Source: Hydnum rufescens UP504 (taxonomy: Eukaryota; Basidiomycota; Agaricomycetes; Cantharellales; Hydnaceae). From it: DNA of 62,755 bases. Of this stretch, positions 9,960 through 21,378 are shown piece by piece; position 1 is the first letter of the stretch, and every line of letters starts with the position of its first letter. The notes below the pieces were generated by a model. The model was not told the DNA's origin. It worked only from the letters and a program-made list of their open reading frames with translations, and did not search any database. The DNA is taken from contig MU129180.1 of NCBI GenBank assembly GCA_014904985.1, positions 6,633-69,387 of the forward strand, given 5' to 3'. Position numbers and translations under genes: made by a program.

Positions 9960-10070
9960 GATTCCTATGGGATACCGTGGATACCATGGGTGGTATGAGA
10001 CCGCATTTATATATGACTTAAGTGTGGTATCATACCATCCTTGATATATCACCCCTACAGCATCTGGTGT
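9960..10070. repeat. Short repeat ending in CATCTGGTGT, replacing the 3' part of Gypsy-1
   Basis: The Gypsy-1 reading frame stops matching its paralogue Gypsy-2 exactly at 10070/10071. The sequence left of this point ends CTACAGCATCTGGTGT, close to the CTACAGCATCAGGTG end at 8350-8363. It contains GGATACCATGG and GGTATCATACC in opposed arrangement. It probably belongs to the same non-autonomous repeat family. Confidence 0.4.
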
Positions 10071-10846
10071 TGCAGGATCTCGGCTTGCCACGGGATTGGG
10101 AACTCGTCTGGTATAGTCATAGCGTTGAGTTTCTGGTAATCCACACAAAACCTCGGTTTCCCATTCCTGTATGCTATTACTACGGGGGCAGCCCAAGGAC
10201 TTTTTGAGGGTTCTACTACTTCTTGATGGATCCACTTATCCATCTGCTCGTCGATCACCAGTCTTTTCGCTGGGGAGGCCCCATACATCAGCATGGAGAC
10301 TGGGTGAGCCTCCTCTTTTGTGCGGATCTTAGCAATTGTATCCAATGTCCCCAGGCGATCATTGAAACTGAAGGCCTGAATGTGTTTTCTGATCAGCTTC
10401 AGCGTCTTCGCTCGTATGTCCGAAGGAGCATCTGGAGCTATGTCTATAAGCTCCTCCAGCTTCTTTGATTCATACATTGTTGGGTCCGTGGGTTCTGACG
10501 TCTTGGGGCCCCACAGCTTGTCAGGATCATCAGGTTCAGGGGGGATCTCCAGCGCTCGCAACTTTGCCAGCGCTTGATTGGATAGGTCCCTGTCCCCTAA
10601 TGATCCCCAGGCTATCTTCTGCACTACTTGGGTGTAGGCTCTCAAACGTTGCGTCTGCTCCTTGTCCTTGGCTCCATCGAAGTATTGCTTGGGGTCATGT
10701 AGCATGCCTGGTATGTCACCCCTGCGAATCCATTCCGTGGAGGGGGACGTATTAGCTACAGGTACTGTGAGCTCTTCCGACTTGAGCAGCATCGAAGGGG
10801 CTGCCAGGAAGCAACCATTGCTCATGGAGAGCGTGACCCTCTCCAT
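10071..10846 (-). pseudogene. Gypsy-1 N-terminal reverse transcriptase fragment
   Basis: The approximately 260-residue stretch holds the inter-domain region (PKTSEPTDPTMYESKKLEEL) and the beginning of the RT fold: QEVVEPSKSPWAAPVVIAY, then GKPRFCVDYQKLNAMTIPDE. This matches the first two RT blocks of Gypsy polymerases. The catalytic aspartates lie further on and are absent, because the coding sequence ends after EILQ where another repeat begins. Gypsy-2 continues at that point with a normal FHQMTIDEED segment, which shows that this is a truncation. Confidence 0.88.
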
Positions 10847-11440
10847 GAACCACTCATCGCGCCCTTAGCTGGACCTTCCATGGGAACCCTGGCGACCCAA
10901 CCAGAATGGATCCTCACGTCCCTTGCAGCTTTCAGCAAGCAGGGTGTGCATTGGTGTTCTTGGTTGTTGGTAGGGTTCCTGGAAGCAGCTAGGTATGCAG
11001 CACGATTTTTTATCTCTGGAGGATGGTGGGGCTGAACTTGAAACTTCTCTGGTGAAAAGGGGGTTGAGTAGGCAAGGACATCAAACTGTTCCCCTGGCTG
11101 GTTAATTGCCAGGCGCGTTTCCTGTGCTGTCCTCAGCACCGAGACTTTGTAATTAACCTGGAAGTCTTCTCCCTAGTAGTACCGGGACATTCATGCCTGG
11201 GATCACGTAGGCTTCTTTGACGAATTCCAGGACTTGGTTATTTGTCGTGGGCATGAAGATGCGAAGGTTTATAAAACCAGAATCTTTGCTTGGTTGGTGA
11301 GCTCGAAGAGGCTAAGTTTCATTCCCTGTTGTAGTTTCGGGCGGTGCTCTAGGGTGTTGTAGTATTCCTCTGAATATCAGGGTGATGTCGGTGCCTGAAT
11401 CCAGTTGTAACTGTACTTCGGGACTTGAAAGAGACCCCTA
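10847..11440 (-). pseudogene. Gypsy-1 protease region
   Basis: Translation of the minus strand near 11410-11385 gives LQLDSGTDITLI, the aspartic protease active-site triad in retroviral context. Downstream frames give LSLFELTNQAKIL, DFQVNYKVSVLRTAQETR and AAYLAASRNP, all with direct counterparts in Gypsy-2 (27030-27806). At least two frameshifts separate the pieces. It lies in its normal place between Gag and RT. Confidence 0.75.
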
Positions 11441-11739
11441 AGTGGCCCCCGTACATGCTGAGAGCTGTAATACCGAGGGCAGATTTCCCTGGGGGTGTAG
11501 TCTAGCTTTACGACAACGAATGACCTTCACTGGAGGGTCGTTCAGTGATTCTCGAAATCCGAGCAGAGGGTCCTTGGCTGACATCAACCTTGTCGCCGTG
11601 GCTGCGACCCTTCTATGTGTTCTTTCGAGGTCCTTGGAAGCTCGTTTCTCTGGTGGCTTCTTCAGCGGGTCCAGGGGGACTTTTACGGGAGGGGGAAGCA
11701 GTATATTACTCGTTGCTATATTTTACATTATGCAACAAG

Positions 11740-12670
11740 TCAAGGTGTGTTTCTATGTACATGGGCTTCCCATGGGGTACAGGGGGGCCAGATGATGAAG
11801 CTAGTTTCATCTGCCCTGTATTTAAAAATTTGGCACCGCATCAACCATCGCTGAGTACGCAGCCTTATAGTCAGGCATTTCGTACTGCCGGTGCTCCTTT
11901 TTAAGGGTTCTCCTTTCGAGACAATTAGAATATGCCCCGAAGTGCTTGCAATCCCTAACCCAATGTTTTTCACTTCCGCACGCAAAGCATTTTTGATTTG
12001 GCTTGTGATGGCTAACCACAGTGTCATCCCAAGGGTAGGGATAGGTCTTTTCTGCCATGTCCGCCCTTTTTTCCCGTGGGTAAGGGCAGCATGGTGGATG
12101 ATAGGGTCTGCCCCCTGGGTGTCTTCCCACACTGAATGCCATCGAAGTGGCTTTCCCTCCTTCTGCTTCCTCACTAGAGTAGTAGAAGGCCCCATTGGGA
12201 TTGTCGCTGTACTTGGAGTGCAGCGAGTCTCTTTCACTCCTTTCTTCTTTGTCCTCCTGTGCCATGAAATTCGCCCTCTTCGAGTTTTTTGTCTCCTGGC
12301 AACGTCAATAGTGCTGTGATGACCTCCACTGCATTACTAACGTCACCTTGAACTGCTTGGCGTGCATTAGAACTGATTCGATCGGGGGTCTATCGCTCCA
12401 CCTCAATACTACATCCCATTCCATGGGGGCATTATTCATCACCGATGCTGTTTCCTCAGGGCTATTGGGTGTGAAGCACAGGAAAATGCGAGAAAGGAGG
12501 ATGTGTTGCTGGATGTATTCGGTGGGTGTTTCCTTGTTATATTTAATTCGTTGGGCCGTATACCAGGCCTCTCCCAAGTACTGGTGCAGTACCCATTTTC
12601 GTAGGGTGTCCCAGGACTGTACAATGGAGTGCTTGATGGGTACTGAATGAGCCCGCCAAGCCATGGCCAC
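11740..12670 (-). pseudogene. Gypsy-1 gag C-terminal half with CCHC knuckle
   Basis: The stretch 12670-12305 reads WDTLRKWVLHQYLGEAWYTA and continues to ILLSRIFLCFTPNSPEETAS, a capsid-like Gag region (Retrotrans_gag type). It reappears at 15393-15785 and 28700-29170. After a frame change, 12265-11822 carries CFACGSEKHWVRDC, a proper C-x2-C-x4-H-x4-C nucleic-acid-binding knuckle. The acidic, serine-rich linker YYSSEEAEG before the knuckle is also found in Gypsy-2. Confidence 0.82.
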
Positions 12671-12745
12671 TGCCCCTTTGAACCTGAAGGCAGCGATTTG
12701 GGCTAGTTGGTTCTCTATTGCCAGACCTAGCCCTACAAGATCATT

Positions 12746-14860
12746 TCACTCATAGAGCCAATCAATCACCATGTCCTGATCGCCATCCCATTCGGGGACG
12801 GCAGCCCATTTCAGCTGGTTATCCCAAGTCACTCCTGACAGGGGGGCATTGAACGAAGCTCCTACAGGCCCCGGGGGTCCTGGGGTCCAGGGGGGCCAGG
12901 AGGCCGGGGGGGCCCAGGAAACCACCCTTGCCTGGGAATTCTCCACTAGGAGGTACTCCTGGGGCTGGGCTGCCTTGCCCTGGGCCTCCCCCTCCTGAAC
13001 CTCCTCCTTGCCCAGGCTCACTGCTGTCACTCAGAGGCCCACCTCCACCTTTGTTCGAGCCCTGTGGGCGAGAGGGGGGAGGGGGAGAAGGGCCCTTGTC
13101 CTTGGAGTCCTCCATGGGGAGTCCCAGGCTTTCCTTCTGCAAAGAGCCTTGCAAAGGCATTGGGCGGTGTGCTGGCTCCCAGGCTTTGAAAGGGGCATGC
13201 TCGTGGGGTTATGGGGAAAAAGAGTGCGTGAAAGGGAGAAGGGCTCTGTCTTGACTATATTCGTGTAGTAGTCATGAGCCCTTGTGGCTCCCGGGGCTGG
13301 CAAAGTGGGGGTATCTGTGACAGAGTTCCAGGCATGGCCTGGGTACTCGTCTCCTTCTCCCGTGGAGTTTGCTTGCCTAATCAAATAATTGGTGAAGGGC
13401 AAACAAGCACGAGAGGGGCCCGCAGGTTGAAGCATGAGGGGGTCTCCACTAGGATGCCTCCCCATTGTGCGTTCGCCTATAGGGCTCATTTCCCAGGATC
13501 CCATGGGCTCCCTATTCATGACTTGTGATCTGGAAGGGGTCCAGAGAGCATTCTGTAGCCCTTCTCCCAGCGTAGAGACTCGCTGCAAGATGGCCACTAG
13601 CTTATTCTGGGGGTGCTGCATAGGAGTGTCTGACTCTCTGGGCGTAGAGTCGTAAAGGGGGATGTCTTGCCAGTTCGAAGGGGAAGCGTCTAAGTCAATC
13701 AATGAGGCCCAGAGCACCGATGAATTCCCAAGCCTTGTCTGATCGGAAGGGGGCATCAGCCAGGCTGGCAGGTTTATAATAGAGCCCAGCCCTGCCCTTG
13801 GGCCTTGATCGGGGCCCAAACTCGCACTGATACTTGGCTCTTCGAATTCTGAGCCAGGGATGAAGAGACCTAGGCCATGGGGATCGGTGTTGACCCTGGG
13901 AAGAGGCTGCATGTTGAGTGCTTCCTCCAGGTTCACGTTGTACTCAGCGAATTTCAATGCTTGGTTACCCGAAAAGGGGTGCCTCGTTGCAGTTATGATA
14001 GGATGCATCCCTTCGATGTCACCTTGGATCGCCTCCCATCCTGTAGTCAATGCTCGCCTGGCAACCTTCTTCGTGGGGAGACAGGGGTCGTGCCAGGCTT
14101 TATGTAGACGATCCCTCAACTCAGGCATAGGAGGGAGAGAATCTTCGGAGGCCATGGGCGTGGAGAGAGTCTCGCCCTGGTGGAGTTTCCTCAGCTTATA
14201 GAGCTGCACGAAGGTCAGTTCGACACGAAGCTTCAACAGCTTATCGGCCATCCTTAGCTCCTCAATACATTTGGACATCCATAACTGCTCTGTCAATTTC
14301 CCTTCACGATCTATTACAAATCAATGGTCCTCCTCCCCTACTATAGCTATGACATCTGAGATTACATTCTGTAGCCTCTCTATTCCCGTTTGCACTGTAA
14401 TTAGGAGTTCCCTATCCATGTGCCATTCTCATTGCTCTTCGTCGTATACAAAGTACGTCTGGTTGTATTGTGCAGGGGCGAACTTTGTCCATACCATTAG
14501 GAACTGGTAGGTGGTGATGGGAGCAGATGAGAACGGGTCGGTGTACTTGTTGACCAGTTCGTCCAAGCGTTGGGTGACTTCCTGATAGCACTCCATCGAA
14601 CGTAACCTAGGTGGGATGGCTACACATTCGTGCGTTGTGGCGTGATAGAGAATGTCCTCATGTTGGGACGAAGGGACATAGTGAGGGATTGCCATGTGAG
14701 GGTTCTGCCTGGGCATCCTCACACATTTGCTCATGATAGGGTGCAGAGGAGGGAGACAGAGGGTAGATTGGGAGTTGTGAGATGTAGAGGGTGAAGTTGG
14801 TTCAACAGCCTCATCAGCTAGAGGGAACCAATGTAATATCGCGTTATTTGACTTCAAATA
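12746..14860 (-). pseudogene. Gypsy-1 gag N-terminal extension
   Basis: Three consecutive minus-strand stretches (14857-14429, 14323-13031, 13030-12746) form a long N-terminal Gag region of about 650 residues. A likely start is the ATG near 14733 (MSKCVRMPRQNP). TGA codons at 14429-14431 and 14321-14323 interrupt it in frame, and a further TGA at 12746-12748 follows DWLYE. The Gypsy-2 paralogue has TGT (Cys) at that last position, which points to an ancestral CGN arginine codon. The middle is rich in Pro, Gly and Ser and has no recognised domain. Confidence 0.65.
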
Positions 14861-14873
14861 TACTGGGAGTCGT

Positions 14874-15373
14874 TGTTAGACGAGGCGGAGTCGACATTCC
14901 TGTAAACAGAAGGAAGAGAGAAATCCTCCCACTCTATGCACTGGCTTCGAGCAGGCGGGCCACGCACGAGGCTAAGCACTGGCTTCACCTCGTACGTGGA
15001 AGAAGCAGAGGGAGAGGGGGAAGGAATGTGGGAGGTGTGGTAGTAGCTGGCGAAAGGGCCAGACTACTATCTAAGGGCAAAGGGATGATCAGCTGATAAA
15101 GTAGGGATAGGGAGCTTACTTAGTAGAGTCGCACTTGTATGCGACTCTCCCTTATCCTTCTTAACACCGTGCTCTGTGGTGATGGTTTGGGTAGCTTCAC
15201 TGAGTGAGTCATAACGTGACTAGGTCGCATGGCTACATAGTTCACAGGTTTCACAAGAGCGAAGGAGTCCGGGCAAAAAGATGGATTTGATTCCACTGCG
15301 CCAGCGACTTAGAATCGTCGCAGCCACGCTATTACGTAATCGTACAGAGGACGGGACGAACAGGGAAATAACA
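14874..15373 (-). repeat. Gypsy-1 5' LTR (500 bp)
   Basis: On the plus strand it starts TGTTAGACG and ends AAATAACA, giving the terminal inverted pair TGTTA / TAACA expected of an LTR, and it lies directly upstream of gag. An 8-bp hairpin GAGTCGCA / TGCGACTC sits at about 15125-15146. No second copy exists in the window, so the limits rest on the terminal pair alone. Confidence 0.6.
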
Positions 15374-15785
15374 ATTATGTACATACAGAACCTTGAGTAC
15401 TATATTACAGACTTTCCATATTGGGGAGCACCCCGATGAATCACCTGCTGAATATATACAGCGGTGCATCCTCCTTTCCCGCATCTTCCTGGGCTTCACC
15501 CCCAATAGCCCTGAGGAAACAGTGTCAGTAATGAACAACACCCCTGCGGAATGGGACATCATACGGAGTGACAGACCCCTGATCAAATCAATCCTAATGT
15601 ATGCCAAACAATTCAATGCAACATTAGTAATGCAATGGAGGTCCTCACAGCACTATCGATGCTGCCAGGAATCAAAGAATTCCAAGAGAGTGAATTTCGT
15701 CATGCAGGAGGATGCAGCAGAGAGGAGCGACCAGGAATTGCTGCACTCTCAATACAGTGACAATCCAGCAGCCCATGTTGTAGTA
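15374..15785 (+). pseudogene. Gag fragment of the Gypsy-1/2 family, plus strand
   Basis: A 131-residue stretch reads HPDESPAEYIQRCILLSRIF, FTPNSPEETVSVMNN and AKQFNATLVMQWRSSQHY, clearly the same Gag segment as in Gypsy-1 and Gypsy-2 but in opposite orientation. It stops after LLHSQYSDNP, before the zinc knuckle. The Gypsy-1 LTR ends immediately upstream, so an LTR insertion or rearrangement may have cut this copy. Confidence 0.85.
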
Positions 15786-16384
15786 TAGATGTATCAAACA
15801 TGGTATGGTACCAGTGTTAATTAATATATCAGCAGGGTATGGTACCAGTGGTAACTTACCATGAGTGATATATCAAGCAGTATCAATACCATGGTACAAA
15901 ATGGCCCCTCACTGCCATTGCCTTGCTTGTCACTGCCCATATAATGTTACTTACTATATTAGGAATTTCTGTATTAGGAATTTCCATATTAGGAATTTCT
16001 ATATTAGGAATTCCTATATTGGGAATTACTATAAAAGGAATCACCAAATCAGGCATTTATTTAATTTGATACAGAATACAGTGCCCATATGCATCCCCAG
16101 CTCTCCCCACCTCCTGCACACTACCCTTGGTTGACTATCCAAATAACACCCACCATTGCCAGAGATTGGCATTGGATCTGAGAATAACTCTGGCTACTTG
16201 TACGTGATGCACACATGATCATGCAGGTGTCATGTGAGAATTTGCTATTGGGCGAGTTGTCCTGATACCAGGGCATCTTGGTGGAAGAGAAATGGGGGAG
16301 GAGGACTAGAAAAATATAAGCCTGACAAGGGATCCCTTGCATAGAGCTCATACCATGCGAAACTGACCTCACTAACAGTACTGT
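15786..16384. repeat. Gene-free stretch with a 15-bp tandem repeat
   Basis: From 15955 to about 16045 the unit ATATTAGGAATTTCT repeats about six times with small changes. Before it, 15795-15900 holds GGTATGGTACCAGTG twice and ATACCATGGTAC, resembling the repeat at 9960-10070. No coding frame is convincing. Confidence 0.65.
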
Positions 16385-16570
16385 GGGCAACCAAATGAGT
16401 GGTTGGCAACAAGACAAGTGGTTGAGCAATAAGATGAATAGTTGGCTGAAAAGATGCATGATTGGGCAAGAAAATGCGCAATTGGGTGACACATGCATGA
16501 TTGGGCAATGCGGGGTTGGCCAATAAGATGTGTGGTTGGGTGAGAAGATGAGTGGTTGAGTAGTACAGCT
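16385..16570. repeat. Imperfect tandem repeat, about 22 bp
   Basis: Eight or so units of the type GTGGTTGGGCAAxAAGATGxA follow each other with strong drift. No gene is visible; the repeat ends about 60 bp before the chromovirus insertion. Confidence 0.6.
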
Positions 16571-16630
16571 TCCAGCTTCTGGTGTAAATGAATGAGACGA
16601 GAGGGAATAGCAAGAGGGGTTGCCAGATAT

Positions 16631-17478
16631 TGTCAGGATCAAATTGACATTTGCTTCCGCCTAAGGACTTACCTGTCAGAGTATCATTCTTCATTGACTC
16701 TATCATATGGCGCCTACTTCCTCAAATGCTCTTGTCTCCTCTCTCCCTCCATTCACTATGGGGGTTATTGTCATCCTTGCCATTATTGGCATTTCTCTTA
16801 TTATTATTGCCCTCCATTCTATCAGGCCTCAGTCAGCGGGCTATGGGCTGGGTAGGCAACCAGTGGCAGCATTGGTGCCCTTGTCAGCACCTGTCGTTCC
16901 CTCACTCCCCACATGAGTCCATGGAGTTGCCAATTCAGACTCCCCCTCCCCCTCCTCTGCCCCCAGTCCCTGAATCCACATCATCACTTGTCCCAATCCA
17001 TACTCCATCCACATCATTATGGTCCTTCGACACTTTGGACACCTTTGGAGTACCCAGGCGTACACTGCCTTGGAAGTACATACGCTAAGGGGGATACATA
17101 TGGAAGTGGGCATAGCCATGTGGAGGTGTGCACAGGATTTGTAACATGGCTGCATCAGCTTAGTGAGGCTTAGTGATGGTGGCTGTGGAGGCTGACTGAT
17201 GGGCTGTGGAGCCGGCACTCTAGGAGGATCCAGAAGGTTATGGAAGCTGACGGAAGGCTCTGGAAGGCTGGAGGCTGTGTGCAGGAAATAGTATTTATAG
17301 CCCTTCGCAATTGGGGATCACCAGTTTTGATCTCTCAGGATTCCCACTGTGATAGGTGCGAGACTTGTGTGTCCCTTGTTGTGTGGTGTATACTCAGGAT
17401 TCCCACTGCGATAGCATGTGGTTAATTAATCTCTTTCCTCTTTCTGTTTGTGGCTTCAATGGCAGTGTTGCCCTGACA
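16631..17478 (+). repeat. Gypsy-3 5' LTR (848 bp)
   Basis: It runs from TGTCAGGATC to GCCCTGACA. A TATA-like TATTTATAG lies near 17291. Two copies of CTCAGGATTCCCACTG, about 60 bp apart near 17335-17412, are both present here and in the solo LTR at 60713-61559, but only one remains in the 3' LTR. Confidence 0.95.
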
Positions 17479-17542
17479 GAAGATCAAAACTCATCTCTTC
17501 AACCCACAAACATCTTCCTTATCCCTTCTACCTTCTCCTCTC

Positions 17543-18717
17543 ATGGACAAAATCCCCACTGATGCCTTCTCCATCTTTGGCAATGCTGGAGTAGGCCTTC
17601 ATCAAATGATGGAGGCACAACAACAATGGTATGAGCAGTTGGAGCAACAGAACCTTGTACTCCAGAACCTAGTGACTCACCTTCAGACTAATGCCTCTTC
17701 TTGTGAACCCCTGATGGCTGAAGTCAAGGTGATCACCAAGGCTGTTGTCGAGAACCTTCCTGCTCCTATTGTTGAAGTTCCTCCTGCTCCTACCACTACT
17801 CCTTCTATCTCTGCACGTCCCCCAAAGGCAGCTGATGCAGAGGTCTTTGGTGGTGATCGAAAGAAGGCTGATCCCTTTCTCTGCGCTCTCAAACTTAACA
17901 TCACTATTCGACCCAACTCCTTTCCCAATGATCAGACAAAGATCCTCTATGCCTCTCCTACATGCAAGGAGGCAGTGCTGGTGATTGGGCTTCCAACTAC
18001 ACACGTGCTATCCTTGATGGTGATTCTCCCTTCCCTGATTGGGAAACCTTTTGCACCCATTTTGAGGCAGCCTTCGGTGATGCAGACCGAGAGGCTCATG
18101 CCCATCAGTGACTTCGTACCTTGAAGATGACTCGAGGGATGACCGCTGAGGAATACACGACGGCCTTTGAGGCCATATCTGGGAAAGTAGGCTTTAATGA
18201 TGGAGCCTTGATGGATGCTTATGAGCATGGACTGCTCCGTAGCTTGGTCGAGAAGATACACCTCGACACCCTCCCAATGTCCCTTCAAGAATGGAAGGAC
18301 AAAGCCACTCGCATTGATAAGCTGTGGCATCGCTTTAATGAACAGCACTCCTTCTCTCCCACCAACCCTCGCCAGGACAATCGTCCAGGAACAATTCAAC
18401 CCTTCTTCCTCCCACTACTACTTCTCAACCTCCTCCAACCTCTTTCCGTCCTGCTGCTGCACCCTCTTCCTCCACTTATGAACCTATGGATGTAGACTCC
18501 AATCATTGTCAGAATAATCCTCGCCAAGTTGCTGGTCTGTGCTGGAATTGTAACAAACCTGGCCACATTGCCAGAGACTGCCCTGAGCCCCCACGCTCTC
18601 GTTCAGTCAGAGGTGCTCTGTCATCTGAGCAGATGGAGGAAGTGGTGGAGAGAGTCTGTGCTACTCTGGCACCCAAACCTGTTGAGGATGGAAATGATGG
18701 TGTGGCAAAGGATTTTT
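17543..18717 (+). pseudogene. Gypsy-3 gag
   Basis: It starts at ATG 17543 (MDKIPTDAFSIFGNAG), 64 bp after the LTR. An N-terminal coiled-coil-like stretch (QQQWYEQLEQQNLVLQNLV) precedes the capsid-like region (VFGGDRKKADPFL). A one-base frameshift near 17955 moves reading to the frame giving GGSAGDWASNYTRAIL and WETFCTHFEAAFGD. TGA at 18109-18111 follows HQ, before LRTLKMTRGMTAEEY. A second frameshift lies near 18400. The knuckle at 18540-18581, CWNCNKPGHIARDC, is intact. It would form the particle shell around the element's RNA if it were translatable. Confidence 0.88.
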
Positions 18718-18730
18718 AAAGACGTCGACA

Positions 18731-20440
18731 GTGAAGGACACGCCCTGTTCGACAAACCAATTCTCTCTTCTTTCAACTTGTACAGTAGGACCCACAATGG
18801 ATATGTTTGATCACGTTGACATTGATGGCCTACATGAAAGAGAAGACGTGTCATTATCCACAAGCCCACCACTCTATATCTATTCCACGCACCTTCGCCG
18901 GGCTACTGAGCTGAAGGTCCATCTACAGACCCTAGACAGTGGCCAGCCTATGGCAGTTGATGCCCTGCTTGATTCTGGAGCAACAGGGATGTTCATCGAT
19001 CAGGAGTTTGTCAAGGCCAAAAATCTTACTACTCAGCAACTCCCACAGCCGATTCCGCTTTACAACATTGATGGTACCCTTAATGACGCTGGCTCAGTTT
19101 GAGAAGAAGTCGACCTCCTGATGTGCTTTGGCGACCATTCAGAGAGAAGTACATTTGCTGTGACTAGCCTGGGACGGGTTCCCCTCATTGTAGGGCACAC
19201 CTGGCTCGTTCATCATAACCCTGAGATCAACTGGTCAATGGGTAAGGTAGCAATGACATGGTGTCCTGATGGATGTGGGTTGCGACGCATCCACGTTGTC
19301 TTAGCAAAGGAACACTCTGGACACAGCCTTAACCCCTCTACATCTGTATCTCCACCTGGTCCTCTTCCATCGCACAGTTGCCAAGGAGACCCTATCCTAT
19401 CTTTGCCCAGCCAGTCCCTCCAGGCAAACGTGAGAGATGGGCATCTCCAGGGCGTACACCAACAGTTGAGGCCCGAGGGGGATCACAAGGGTGATAGAAA
19501 TTTGCCACACCACCACTCTTCCCCATTGTCTTCACTTGACCAGACTGCGCCCTCGCCTCCCTCTTTAATAGAAAAGCCTAGTCCAGGTGTTCTATCAAAG
19601 AAAACAGGTGAGAGCTCACCTGGTGATAACCGGGAAGATGTGCATGGGGAAGATCGTATCTTTGTAGTCTTCCTTCACCCTGAAGAGCATATCTCTGCAA
19701 CTGAATCTATATCCACCCGCCTTGCCATTGAACAGCATAAGAAGACCTTTAAGAAGCGCCCCTTTGAAGAAATGGTACCCAAACAGTACCACAACTTCCA
19801 TGATGTCTTTGCTAAGGAATCCTTCGATTGCCTTCCCCCACGTCATCCCTGGGACCATGCTATTGAGCTAAAAGAGGACATTGTGCATACTGGGGTGAAA
19901 TTATACCCATTATCCCCCAATGAGCAGCAAGAGATGGATGCCTTCTTGAAGGAGCACCTAGAGACTGGACAAATCTGCCCATCCAAGTCACCCATAGCTG
20001 CCCCTGTCTTCTTTGTTAAGAAGAAGGATGGAGGCCTACATTTTGTCCAGGATTATCGGAAGCTCAACACTGCTACAGTGAAAAATGCTTATCCTCTCCC
20101 CCTGGTGACAGACATCTTAAATTGAGTCACTCGGGCCAAGTTCTTCACCAAGTTGGATGTGCGATGGGGCTACAACAATATTCGGATGCGCGAAGGAGAC
20201 GAATGGAAGGCAGCATTCCGCACCAACCGAGGACTCTTTGAACCACTTGTCATGTTCTTTGGGCTGACTAATAGCCCTGCCACCTTTCAAACCATGATGA
20301 ATCACCTCTTCAAAGATCTTGTCGCAGAAGGAGTGGTAGCTGTGTACATGGATGATATTCTGGTTTTTACTGAAACACTCGCACAACACTACGAGGTAGT
20401 CCGAAAAGGTCCTCCAAATCCTGCAAGAAAATAATCTGTT
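18731..20440 (+). pseudogene. Gypsy-3 pol: protease and reverse transcriptase
   Basis: The protease active site is LDSGATGMFID (near 18971-19003); TGA at 19100-19102 follows AGSV, with EEVDLLM after it in the same frame. The RT region starts at about 19930: SPIAAPVFFVKKKDG, then QDYRKLNTATVKNAYPLP. TGA at 20123-20125 sits in DILN-stop-VTRAKFF, where arginine is usual. It continues with FFTKLDVRWGYNNIRM and the catalytic YMDDILVF (about 20347-20370). A frameshift near 20400 ends this part. All three catalytic aspartates are present, so loss of function is due to stops and frameshifts. Confidence 0.93.
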
Positions 20441-21378
20441 CCTCAAGGCTGAAAAGTGCACCTTTGGAGCTGCAACCATGGAGTATCTTGGACTTATCCT
20501 ATCCCCAGGACAAGTTGGAATGGATCCAGTTAAGGTTGCTGGAGTTCGGGAATGGCCATCTCCTACAACAGTCAAAGAGGTTCAATCATTCCTTGGCTTT
20601 GTCAACTTTTACCAACGACTTCATCGAAAATTTCTCACATATTGCCCATCCCCTTCACCAACTCACTCGGAAAGATGCACCATGGAAGTGGGCTGAGGAT
20701 CAGCAGAAGGCCTTTGATCAACTAAAGACAGCCATCACCTCAACGCCCATTCTTGTGCATCCTGATGCTGATCAGCCCTACCATCTGGAAGCAGATAGTT
20801 CTGATTTCGCTACAGGGGCTGTCCTCTCCCAGCTAAGGGATGATGACAAGTGGCACCCAGTGGGATTTATTTCCAAAAGTCTCAATGATGTGGAGTGCAA
20901 TTATGAAATTCATGACAAAGAGCTATTGGCAATCATCCGTGGCTTACAAGAATTTCGACACCTCCTCGAGGGAGCAGCACATCCAGTAGAAATCTTGACT
21001 GATCACCGCAATCTTGTCTATTTCATGATGGCCCAATCTCTCAATCGGCGACAGGCACGCTGGTCCTTGTTCTTATCCCGTTTTGATTTCCACATCACCC
21101 ACCACCCTGGAAAGAGTTCCACTAAACCTGATGCCTTATCTTGCCGAGCTGATCATCATCATGGGGAGAAAGATAACCAAAATCAGACCCTTCTCCCACC
21201 CAAGCTCTTCCAGATTAAGGCAACAGAAAGCTTGCCCATACAGGGTCTTGGGGCTGATTTCCAGTGGAGGATCCATGACTCAAAGGATTTAGATGAGTCA
21301 GTGGCCAAGGCAATAAAGGATCTGGATGGATCTGAGGAGGATGGTTGGGTTGTATCTGATGGGCTTATCCTCCTCTGA
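20441..21378 (+). pseudogene. Gypsy-3 pol: RT thumb and RNase H
   Basis: The RT connection MEYLGLILSPGQVGMDPVKV lies in one frame (20478-20620) and KRFNHSLALSTF is its out-of-frame shadow; a frameshift near 20620 restores the 20464 frame. RNase H follows: HLEADSSDFATGAVLSQ, HDKELLAIIRGLQEFRH, LTDHRNLVYF, and the LSRFDFHITHHPGKSS end of the domain. The catalytic D-E-D residues in ADSSD, DKEL and TDHRN are kept. TGA at 21376-21378 stands before GKVYVPC. Confidence 0.9.

Larger units (their letters stand above)
10071..15373 (-). mobile_element. Truncated Ty3/Gypsy element, minus strand (Gypsy-1)
   Basis: Reading right to left: a 5' LTR (14874-15373), a long Gag with CCHC knuckle, an aspartic protease, and the first part of reverse transcriptase, cut at 10071. 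RNase H, integrase and the 3' LTR are missing. It is a close paralogue of Gypsy-2 (25740-29226) but keeps many more CpG dinucleotides, so it is the younger or less modified copy. Frameshifts and TGA stops at 12746, 14321 and 14429 (plus coordinates) break it. Confidence 0.87.
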
